This document shows positions 38,158 through 44,796 of a stretch of DNA of 64,000 nucleotides, in pieces; position 1 is the stretch's first letter, and every line of letters begins with the position of its first letter. This DNA comes from Anaerovorax odorimutans (GTDB lineage: Bacteria; Bacillota; Clostridia; Peptostreptococcales; JAAYPU01). Under the pieces are notes generated by a model. The model made no database searches, was not told where the DNA came from, and saw only the letters and a program-made list of their open reading frames with translations. The stretch covers positions 47,529 to 111,528 of the forward strand of contig JAENZQ010000010.1 in the NCBI GenBank assembly GCA_016841185.1, read 5' to 3'. A program made the position numbers and the translations under genes.

Positions 38158-38175
38158 AATTCGCTCCGTTCTTAT

Positions 38176-38243
38176 GAAAATAGAGGTTAGAGGTTGGAGG
38201 TTAGTGATTAGTGAAGGTAGAATTTTGTATATACAAAATTCCC
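38176..38243. repeat. GGTTAGAGGTTGGAGGTTAG repeat plus GAATTTTG palindrome
   Basis: AGAGGTTAGAGGTTGGAGG and GTTAGTGATTAGTGA (38180-38212) are followed by AGAATTTTGTATATACAAAATT (about 38219-38240), a perfect hairpin. Both belong to families also found at 3728, 44785, 46305 and 45840. Confidence 0.7.
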
Positions 38244-38244
38244 A

Positions 38245-38330
38245 TCATCTATTCATCCCTTCCTCGTCTCTATTCTTTAATGTTTTTATAGTTGCATTTA
38301 AAATTTTCATTAAAAACCCTCCGGGTTTTT
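38245..38330 (-). pseudogene. Micro-ORF: tail of a four-helix-bundle gene behind its own RBS hairpin
   Basis: The minus-strand hairpin AAAAACCC-GGA-GGGTTTTT (38330-38312) precedes ATG 38310, which opens a 21-codon frame MKILNATIKTLKNRDEEGMNR. The first 11 residues nearly match the C-terminus of the four-helix protein at 46376 (KILNATIKTLRSKD). It looks like a gene end joined to a rml-type RBS hairpin. Whether it is translated is unknown. Confidence 0.5.
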
Positions 38331-38335
38331 AGTTT

Positions 38336-38412
38336 ATAGTTAATGGATTATAGATTATGGATTATTTTCAAAACATAGTTTACAGATTACAGATTATGGA
38401 TTATAGGTTTAA
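38336..38412. repeat. GATTATGGATTATAG-type repeat
   Basis: Units of TTAATGGATTATAGATTATGG and ACAGATTACAGATTATGG occur twice. Related units are found at 44605-44640 (inverted) and 59905-59925. Confidence 0.7.
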
Positions 38413-38506
38413 TCATATTTTATTTGCTTAGCATTACTGAATCTCTCTCATTGCTCCTATTGCTGGATATATGAGTTTCTTAGCTTTGATAACATTTTTG
38501 TTAGAG

Positions 38507-38688
38507 CTAATATTTCATCCCTTGCATTTTTATAATCAACTCTTCAATATAATCTAAATCAAAACTTATATCTAATTGACATGCGACTTCCATTAAAGAG
38601 CCGTGAGCAATTTCAATAAAATGGGCTTTCTCTTTAAAGCTCTCCTTCCGTTGCCTTCTGCAATATTAGAAGGGATTGAAACGGCAGC
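38507..38688 (-). pseudogene. Four-helix-bundle protein remnant abutting rmlB
   Basis: Directly after the rmlB TGA, in the same frame, comes AAVSIPSNIAEGNGRR, the conserved core of the family. After a 1-nt deletion near 38641 follows HFIEIAHGSLMEVACQLD plus ISFDLDYIEELIIKMQGMKY and TAG at 38507. Helix 1 is missing because the rmlB 3' end occupies its place. A further family-like tail (KMLSKLRNSYIQ) appears out of frame to about 38470. Confidence 0.8.
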
Positions 38689-39798
38689 TCATTTACTTGA
38701 GTACATTTTATCATAATACTCTAAATAGTCTTTATTAATGACATTATTCAACCAATCTTGGTTGTTGAGATACCAGTCGATGGTTTGGGACATACCGGTT
38801 TCAAAGGTGTAGGATGGTGACCAGCCTAATTCTGTAGTGATTTTTGTGTTGTCAATGGCATATCTTCTGTCGTGACCAAGACGGTCTTCGACGTACTTTA
38901 TTAATTGATAATTAATAGTTGATAATTGATAATTATGGTTAGACAAATCAGGATTGGAAGAAAGCTTTTCGCGAACTGTATCTATTATTAATTTCACTAT
39001 ATCTATATTTGCTTTTTCATTGTTTCCGCCGACATTGTAGACTTCTCCGGGTTTTCCTTTGTGTAGGACTGAGTCGATAGCGGAGCAGTGATCTTTGACA
39101 TGAAGCCAATCACGGATTTGCATGCCATCTCCATAGACTGGAAGTGATTTGCCCTTTAAGCAGTTGACGATCATAAGGGGAATAAGCTTTTCCGGAAATT
39201 GATATGGTCCGTAATTGTTCGAGCACCTTGTGATATTCACAGGCATTTTAAAAGTTTCGCTGTACGCCCTTACGATCAGATCTGCCGAAGTCTTTGAAGC
39301 AGAATAAGGGCTATTTGGTGCAAGATTCGTGGTTTCTGTAAACATGCCGGTCTCTCCAAGGCTTCCGTAAGCTTCATCCGTAGAAACCTGAAAAAATTTT
39401 TTCCCTTCTTTGTAGGCGGGATAGCCTTGACTGTCTTTGCCTGTCTGCCAATGCTTTTTAGCGGCGTCTAAAAGTATTTGTGTTCCCATTATATTTGTCT
39501 TTATAAATATAGCCGGGTCCTCTATGCTTCTGTCTACGTGGCTTTCAGCAGCAAAATTAATGACATAATCGAAATCCTCTTCTCGAAATAGCTTTCCGAC
39601 CAGTTGATCATCCGTGATTGATCCTTTTACAAACCTATAATTAGGATTGTTTTCAACCCCTTTGAGATTTTCAAGATTTCCTGCATAAGTCAGGATATCC
39701 AGATTGACAATACGATAATCATCATACTTTTTTAACATATAATGAATAAAATTTGATCCAATAAATCCGGCGCCTCCGGTAACTAAAAGTGATTTCAT
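38689..39798 (-). CDS. rmlB: dTDP-glucose 4,6-dehydratase carrying an in-frame repeat insertion
   Basis: 369 residues, longer than the usual 330-350. SDR features: VTGGAGFIGSNFIHYML, NFAAESHVDRSIEDP, STDEAYGSLGE, the YSASK catalytic pair and RCSNNYGPYQFPEKLIPL. Between DTVREK and IKYVEDRLGHDRRYAID lies an extra segment (SSNPDLSNHNYQLSTINYQL), which is the translation of TTGATAATTGA-type repeat DNA (38902-38964). ATG 39798 is chosen for GGAGGT in the adjoining hairpin; a further ATG upstream is less likely. The gene stops exactly at a four-helix remnant. Confidence 0.93.
   Translation of the reverse strand: MKSLLVTGGAGFIGSNFIHYMLKKYDDYRIVNLDILTYAGNLENLKGVENNPNYRFVKGSITDDQLVGKLFREEDFDYVINFAAESHVDRSIEDPAIFIKTNIMGTQILLDAAKKHWQTGKDSQGYPAYKEGKKFFQVSTDEAYGSLGETGMFTETTNLAPNSPYSASKTSADLIVRAYSETFKMPVNITRCSNNYGPYQFPEKLIPLMIVNCLKGKSLPVYGDGMQIRDWLHVKDHCSAIDSVLHKGKPGEVYNVGGNNEKANIDIVKLIIDTVREKLSSNPDLSNHNYQLSTINYQLIKYVEDRLGHDRRYAIDNTKITTELGWSPSYTFETGMSQTIDWYLNNQDWLNNVINKDYLEYYDKMYSSK
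38902..38964. repeat. TTGATAATTGA-type repeat inserted in frame within rmlB
   Basis: TTAATTGATAATTAATAGTTG plus ATAATTGATAATTATGG match the intergenic units at 36768 and 39818. About 21 codons are added in a loop before the conserved KYVxDRxGHDRRY block. Confidence 0.8.
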
Positions 39799-39799
39799 T

Positions 39800-39896
39800 A
39801 AAACCTCCGGTTTTCCCAATTGATAATTGAGAATTGATAATTGATAATTGATAATTGATAATGATGGAAGAAATTTATTGTAATAAATTTCTCTAT
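39800..39896. repeat. RBS hairpin of rmlB followed by TTGATAATTGA repeats
   Basis: 39800-39814 is the hairpin AAAACC-TCC-GGTTTT (plus strand), carrying the rmlB Shine-Dalgarno on the minus strand. 39818-39861 holds four to five TTGATAATTGA units. 39868-39890 is an AAATTTATTGTAATAAATTT palindrome. Confidence 0.7.
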
Positions 39897-39906
39897 ATAT
39901 AATACT

Positions 39907-40260
39907 TCATAATTTAGTTTTTGTTGTCTTTACGATAGAGCCTATGATTTTACAAAGTTCTTCACAGTCATTTATAAGATACTCATATGAAGCATCTATA
40001 AATTCTGTATGTTGGAGCAATTCTAACCAATAAATAGTTTCATCAGCCTCTTTAAGAGCAATATTCATTTTAGATAAAAAATCTTTTTTACTTTGGGCAT
40101 TTACTGCTTCTCTTGTATTCGCTCCTATGCTAGTACCCGCCCTCAATAACTGTTTTGATAACACATATTCTCTTTTACTGATACACAAGAACTTATATAC
40201 TTTTACTATTTTAACTGCAAAATCAAATGATTTATCTTTTATTATATTATCTTGTCCCAT
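39907..40260 (-). CDS. Four-helix-bundle protein (23S rRNA intervening-sequence protein family), intact
   Basis: 117 residues, all helical: DKSFDFAVKIVKVYKFL, then the conserved SKQLLRAGTSIGANTREAVN, AQSKKDFLSKMNIALKEADE, TIYWLELLQH and a last helix ending GSIVKTTKTKL. It has full family length, and it is the only copy of five in the window without a lesion. Relatives are encoded in 23S rRNA insertions or as free genes, and the DGR accessory protein Avd has the same fold. There is no rRNA or reverse transcriptase here. The role is unknown. Confidence 0.82.
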   Translation of the reverse strand: MGQDNIIKDKSFDFAVKIVKVYKFLCISKREYVLSKQLLRAGTSIGANTREAVNAQSKKDFLSKMNIALKEADETIYWLELLQHTEFIDASYEYLINDCEELCKIIGSIVKTTKTKL

Positions 40261-40329
40261 ACTCCCTATCCCTTTATATTCAATTAGCCAATTTCCAGCT
40301 TGAATCGATAATTATATTATTTTTTAGGT

Positions 40330-40405
40330 GGCTTTATTTGAAAATTTTCTGAAGGAAATTTTCTTCCTTCATTCTCAATTTTCCATTCTCAATTATTAAT
40401 TAATC
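40330..40405. repeat. GAAAATTTTC palindrome plus TCAATT repeat units
   Basis: GAAAATTTTCTGAAGGAAATTTTC (about 40338-40362) is followed by TTCTCAATTTTCCATTCTCAA and TTATTAATTAATC, inverted units of the TTGATAATTGA family, ending just before the rmlC stop. Confidence 0.65.
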
Positions 40406-40413
40406 TATTTATT

Positions 40414-40983
40414 TTATCCTCGATATATAAACGGCAAATCTTGATCTTTAAGTGATTTTAGTGTTTTGTCCTTCTCGGACAGGAGGGGGGTAGAAATTTG
40501 GTCAAGGGGCCATTGGATACCGATTTCCGGGTCATTCCATATTATGCCGCTATCGTATTCCGGTGCATAGTAATCCGAGCATTTATATGTAAAAACAGCT
40601 TCTTCCGAGAGAACTAAAAATCCATGGGCAAAGCCTTCAGGTATATAAAATTGGTTTTTGTTTTGTCCTGAAAGTATGACACCATGCCACTTTTTATAGG
40701 TCGGAGAGCCTTTTCTAAGGTCTACAGCCACATCAAATACTTCCCCGGAAATAACTCTGACTAACTTGGCCTGAGTTTTCTTTGTTTGAAAATGGAGTCC
40801 TCGCAAGACCCCTTTTTCAGATTTAGATTCATTATCCTGAACAAATTTTGTTTTTATTCCACATTGTTCCATTTCATATTCATTAAAAAACTCCATGAAA
40901 TAACCTCTGGAGTCACTGAATACTTTTGGCTCAATAAGATATAATTCCTTTATTCCTGTGTCAATTACTTTTATTTTTATCAT
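40414..40983 (-). CDS. rmlC: dTDP-4-dehydrorhamnose 3,5-epimerase
   Basis: A 189-residue cupin with VFSDSRGYFMEFFNEYEM, FVQDNESKSEKGVLRGLHFQ (catalytic His), GEVFDVAVDLRKGSPTYKKW and FYIPEGFAHGFLVLSE. It is the third step of dTDP-L-rhamnose synthesis. The C-terminal DQDLPFIYRG fits the family. GGGG upstream of the ATG serves as a modest RBS. Confidence 0.95.
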   Translation of the reverse strand: MIKIKVIDTGIKELYLIEPKVFSDSRGYFMEFFNEYEMEQCGIKTKFVQDNESKSEKGVLRGLHFQTKKTQAKLVRVISGEVFDVAVDLRKGSPTYKKWHGVILSGQNKNQFYIPEGFAHGFLVLSEEAVFTYKCSDYYAPEYDSGIIWNDPEIGIQWPLDQISTPLLSEKDKTLKSLKDQDLPFIYRG

Positions 40984-41043
40984 AAGATTTTACCCCTACA
41001 TAAAACTGACAATATTATAACTCTTTTTATAAGTGTTTACAAG

Positions 41044-41082
41044 TTAGGTCGGGCACAGAGACCCGACCCTACAACCTCTTAC
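41044..41082. repeat. GGTCGGG..CCCGACC hairpin repeat
   Basis: A 7-bp stem GGTCGGG (41047-41053) / CCCGACC (41062-41068) with an 8-nt loop, followed by CTACAACC. Related hairpins with a CCCTAC end are at 44345-44370 and 61362-61389. Confidence 0.75.
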
Positions 41083-41093
41083 GTCTTAGATGC

Positions 41094-42410
41094 TTAGCCT
41101 TTCCCTACACCATAATATTGAAACAGTTCATATACTGATTTGTCTTTTGCATGGATATTTCTTAAATCGAACATATAATTATCCTTCATCAGTTTTTTGG
41201 TTCTTTGCAAATTCATACCCCTGAACTGATTCCATTCTGTAATAATGACAACTGCATGCGCATCCTTAACGGCCTCATATTCATCTTTGCAGTATTGAAT
41301 GTGCTCATTGATGTCTGAGAATATGGGTCGGGCTTCTTTCATGGCACCCGGGCAGAATGTTTTGATTCTCGCACCTTTTTGAACAAGCTCACGAATGATA
41401 TTTATGGAAGGTGCTTCTCTCATATCATCGGTTTCAGGTTTGAAAGAAAGACCTAATATTCCAATGGTTTTATTGCTTACAGTTTCCATTATGGAAATAA
41501 TTTTTTCTGCCATTTTTCTTTTCTGTTTCTCGTTTGCCTCAATAGCCCCTTTTATTACCATCATTTCTTCACTATTTTTTAATGCCGTATCATAAATAGC
41601 TCTGGTATCCTTTGGAAAGCAGCTTCCTCCAAAACCGGGACCCGCATTCAGGAATTTTGAACTTATCCTTCCGTCCATACCCATTGCTTTTGCAACTTCC
41701 TGGACATCTGCACCTACTTTTTCACATAAAAGGGCCATCTCGTTAATATAGGATATCTTGACGGCAAGAAATGCATTTGCTGCATATTTTATGGTCTCGG
41801 CTGTTTCAATATTGGTAAATAGAAAAGGTGTTTCTTTCAGATAAAGCACGTCGTATATTTTTTTCATGATTTCTTTTGCTTTTTCACTCTCACAACCGAT
41901 AATAATGCGATCCGGCAACTGGCTGTCCTTTATTGCTTTTCCTTCCCGTAAAAATTCAGGATTGGAGACCACATCAAAGTCATAGTTCACATCTTTATTT
42001 TCAAGCTGTTTTTTAATGATTTCTTTTACCCTTTTTCCGGTTCCGACAGGGACGGTGGATTTATTGACAATGACTTTGTATCCATTCATATGCTTACCAA
42101 TGGATTCTGCTGCCTGAAATACATAAGTGAGATCTGCACTGCCGTCCTCCGCCTGAGGTGTTCCTACTGCTATGAAAATGGCTTCACTGTTTTCAACGGT
42201 GTACTCTAAATCTGTCGTAAACTGAATACGATCATTTACCTTTTGGAGTAGTTCTTTTAAGCCTGGCTCGTATATGGGCACCTCGCCTTTATTAAGTTTG
42301 TCTATTTTTTGTTTATCAATATCTGCACATATGACTTCAATCCCGAAATCAGCCATAACAGCACCGTGAACAAGTCCTACATATCCTGTACCGATAATTC
42401 CTATTTTCAT
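41094..42410 (-). CDS. ugd: UDP-glucose 6-dehydrogenase
   Basis: A 438-residue enzyme with GIIGTGYVGLVHGAVMADFG, FIAVGTPQAEDGSADL, NPEFLREGKAI, catalytic Cys in GFGGSCFPKDTRA (about C260) and a C-terminal domain with GILGLSFKPETDDMREAPS. It oxidises UDP-glucose to UDP-glucuronate, which the epimerase at 50270 can turn into UDP-galacturonate. It is divergent from the plus-strand GT2 gene. Confidence 0.96.
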   Translation of the reverse strand: MKIGIIGTGYVGLVHGAVMADFGIEVICADIDKQKIDKLNKGEVPIYEPGLKELLQKVNDRIQFTTDLEYTVENSEAIFIAVGTPQAEDGSADLTYVFQAAESIGKHMNGYKVIVNKSTVPVGTGKRVKEIIKKQLENKDVNYDFDVVSNPEFLREGKAIKDSQLPDRIIIGCESEKAKEIMKKIYDVLYLKETPFLFTNIETAETIKYAANAFLAVKISYINEMALLCEKVGADVQEVAKAMGMDGRISSKFLNAGPGFGGSCFPKDTRAIYDTALKNSEEMMVIKGAIEANEKQKRKMAEKIISIMETVSNKTIGILGLSFKPETDDMREAPSINIIRELVQKGARIKTFCPGAMKEARPIFSDINEHIQYCKDEYEAVKDAHAVVIITEWNQFRGMNLQRTKKLMKDNYMFDLRNIHAKDKSVYELFQYYGVGKG

Positions 42411-42462
42411 ATGATTTAATATCCTTTCATTCCAATGAAATAAAAAAATTGAACTCTTTGTT

Positions 42463-42491
42463 ATTATACATCATTTTCTATCTATAATAAA
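42463..42491 (-). promoter_or_regulatory. Putative ugd promoter
   Basis: On the minus strand TTTATT (42491-42486), a 17-nt spacer and TATAAT (42468-42463), about 50 nt before the ugd ATG. The -35 is weak. Confidence 0.4.
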
Positions 42492-42560
42492 TTAGAGCTT
42501 AGTTATTATTGCTATGAAAATTTAATGAATTTTTATTAGTACAAACTACTATTATTAAGA

Positions 42561-42610
42561 TATAATAATATGGAGAAATAAATAAATTATGAAACTCATC
42601 GCTTCGGAGG
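42561..42610 (+). promoter_or_regulatory. -10 box and RBS of the plus-strand glycosyltransferase pair
   Basis: TATAAT at 42561-42566 has no clear -35. GGAGG at 42606-42610 lies 5 nt before ATG 42616 and decides that start over the in-frame ATG 42589. Confidence 0.5.
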
Positions 42611-42615
42611 TGTTT

Positions 42616-43527
42616 ATGAATACAACAATATCTATTATTACACCTACTTATAATAGAGCATATACATTAACGCGGTGTTATGAAAGTATTAAAAGTCAAA
42701 CATATAGAAAATTTGAATGGGTCATTACAGATGATGGCTCAACAGACAATACACGGGAACTTGTTGGTAACTGGATTCAAGATAATGATATCAAAATTAA
42801 GTACATCTATCAAAAAAACTCTGGTCTCGGAAAAGCACTTAATACCTGTATAGAAAATGCTGAAATGGAGCTATGTACAAAATTAGACTCCGATGATTAT
42901 CTTAACGAAGATGCTCTTGAAAAAATCGCTATTTTATGGGAAGAAAATAAATCAGATGGATTTTGCGGCATTTTAGCCAGGAGATATATTGCAGGCTCAA
43001 AAGAGCTGAGTGGAAATAAATTAAATACAAAATTAAAATCTGCTACAATGGATGCACTATATAATAAATATGGCCTTGCTAAAGAAACTGAACTATATGT
43101 ATCCTACGCGACTAAAATTGTACAGAAGTACCCTTATCCTATTATACAAGGAGAAAAGAGAATCCCTACTTCTTGGCTTTATTCAAAATTAGCCATTGAA
43201 GGTTACGAGTTCTTAATCTTGGATGAAGCTATCTATGCATGGGACAAGCAAAAAGACGGCATTACAAGCAACATGAATCAAAAAAATAACATGATCAACA
43301 ATTTTACTTCGTGTGTTATTTATTATAAACAACTAACACATCCGGTTTTTACTATCAAAACACGTCTTAAAAGTATGGCTTTTTATACATACTTATTGTT
43401 AAACGATAAAAAGGGGGTAATAAATATTTTCAAGTCTACAGAATATCGTGTTCTATTTCTTTCTTCTCTACCCTTATTACTATATTTATATAATAAATTC
43501 GGTTTATTAAAATTATCGGCTGAATAA
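42616..43527 (+). CDS. GT2 glycosyltransferase
   Basis: A 303-residue GT-A enzyme: SIITPTYNRAYTLTRCYESI, FEWVITDDGSTDNT, the DXD-like metal site TKLDSDDYL (about residues 93-101) and WDKQKDGITSN late. No transmembrane segments are obvious, though the last 20 residues are hydrophobic. It pairs with the GT-D gene 18 nt downstream, forming a two-gene plus-strand island between the minus-strand operons. Substrate unknown. Confidence 0.85.
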   Translation: MNTTISIITPTYNRAYTLTRCYESIKSQTYRKFEWVITDDGSTDNTRELVGNWIQDNDIKIKYIYQKNSGLGKALNTCIENAEMELCTKLDSDDYLNEDALEKIAILWEENKSDGFCGILARRYIAGSKELSGNKLNTKLKSATMDALYNKYGLAKETELYVSYATKIVQKYPYPIIQGEKRIPTSWLYSKLAIEGYEFLILDEAIYAWDKQKDGITSNMNQKNNMINNFTSCVIYYKQLTHPVFTIKTRLKSMAFYTYLLLNDKKGVINIFKSTEYRVLFLSSLPLLLYLYNKFGLLKLSAE

Positions 43528-43545
43528 TATAAGGAGACTAACTAA

Positions 43546-44328
43546 ATGATTAAAAAAATATTGAAAATAATATTTTTTATTCTAACAGTTATAAAGGCAA
43601 TTCCCCGCTTAAACTATAATTCTTTAGATTCCTCTGAAACAATAAAACATGCAGTAAAGAATAAGAAGAGCATTATCAGATGGGGTGATGGGGAAACAAA
43701 TTTAGCTTGCGGAAGATCGAACCATCGACAAGAAAAGAATAAAGATTTAGAAAAGCTTTTGAATGATTTAATTGATAATTATTCAGAAGATTCACCTTAC
43801 ATTTTAGGGATGCCTAACAGGTATCTAAAATGTAAATTCTTTTCAATGTCAATTCATAATATAATTTTTTGGTCAAGATCAAGGGTATATTTAAGAAAAA
43901 AAATCAAACCCGACTTAATATACGGTGATAGTTTCACTTTCAGGGATGCAATTGTAAAACAAAATAATATTTCTCATTCTCTTATAAGAAAACTTTGGCA
44001 AGATTATGATAATATCGTCGCTTTACATTCTAATCGAAAAATGGATAAAATTACTTTGTCCCTTTTTGAAGATAAAAAATTAATAAATGTATTAATACCT
44101 GAAAAGAATGCTTTTTTAAAATACGCAGCAATTCAAAAAAAAGTTTTTGATCTCATTAATGATGAGGAGCTTTCCACGAAAGACACTGCTTTTGTTCTGG
44201 CTGGCTCATTCACTGCAAAATTATTAGCTTTAGATTTAATCCGTAAAGGGTTTATAGTATTTGATGCAGGTATCTTATTAAAACCTGAACCTTTATATAA
44301 AAAATTTAATATTTCTATGCCAGAATAA
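43546..44328 (+). CDS. GT-D fold glycosyltransferase (DUF1792 family)
   Basis: 260 residues. A hydrophobic N-terminal helix (about 4-18) precedes the family motif IIRWGDGETNLACGRSN, whose DGE supplies the metal-binding residues of GT-D enzymes first seen in streptococcal glycosylation loci. Further family blocks are YILGMPNRYL, YGDSFTFRDA and DTAFVLAGSFTAKLLALDLI. AAGGAG precedes the ATG. It probably acts after the adjacent GT2 on the same acceptor. Confidence 0.82.
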   Translation: MIKKILKIIFFILTVIKAIPRLNYNSLDSSETIKHAVKNKKSIIRWGDGETNLACGRSNHRQEKNKDLEKLLNDLIDNYSEDSPYILGMPNRYLKCKFFSMSIHNIIFWSRSRVYLRKKIKPDLIYGDSFTFRDAIVKQNNISHSLIRKLWQDYDNIVALHSNRKMDKITLSLFEDKKLINVLIPEKNAFLKYAAIQKKVFDLINDEELSTKDTAFVLAGSFTAKLLALDLIRKGFIVFDAGILLKPEPLYKKFNISMPE

Positions 44329-44796
44329 TAGTCTCCTTTCTTCTGTCGGTATGTAGCCGCCCGACCCTACATTTTCTCTATTGCCTGTTTAGGGATGCCG
44401 CGCTTGAAGCCCTAAAAATAATCTTCGATTGCGTCGCAGGTCTCATACAGCAATTCTAAAACCTTTTATTTTATAAAATTTTTCAGTTCGCCCGCAATTA
44501 CATGAGAAGCGGCAGGATCTCATGGGGACACACCTTTTCATATTTAAGATTTAAAGTTGAAGATTTAAGATTGTCGGAAAAAATTTTGATTTCATCAAAA
44601 TTTCCATAATCCCATAATCCATACTCCATAAACTATAATCTGATTTTCTGTCATCGCGAGCAGAGCACGGCGATCTCAGAGGCTTAAAGTGTAAGTAAGG
44701 AGGGATCGAAGGATAGAGGGTCAGGGAAATTGATAACAAGAATTGATAATTTACAATTATGGTGGGGTTTGTTCCAAAACCTTCATTCACTAACCT
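44329..44796. repeat. Intergenic mosaic of at least seven repeat families
   Basis: No gene is seen in these 468 nt. In order: a GTCGG..CCGACCCTAC hairpin (44345-44370); a CGATTGCGTCGCAGG stretch (44427-44441); GGGGACACACC (44523-44533); AGATTTAAAGTTGAAGATTTAAG (44549-44572); AAATTTTGATTTCATCAAAATTT (about 44581-44603); CATAATCCCATAATCCATACTCC (44605-44627); GTCATCGCGAGCAGAGCACGGCG (44650-44672); TTGATAACAAGAATTGATAA (44730-44749); and TAACCTCTAACCCCTAACC (44792-44810, running into the legC-like gene end). A 79-codon open frame here is only the translation of these repeats. Confidence 0.8.

Noticed and set aside
39370..39480. The extra KHWQTGKDSQGYPAYKEGK loop of RmlB as another repeat insertion
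   Set aside because: A loop of this type is, from memory, common in clostridial RmlB proteins, and the DNA does not match any repeat family here.
39907..40260. Four-helix protein as an Avd-type accessory of a diversity-generating retroelement
   Set aside because: No reverse transcriptase, template repeat or variable repeat was found in the window.
44551..44790. An open frame of about 79 codons in the gap before the legC-like gene
   Set aside because: It is the translation of repeat units; no RBS and no protein-like composition.
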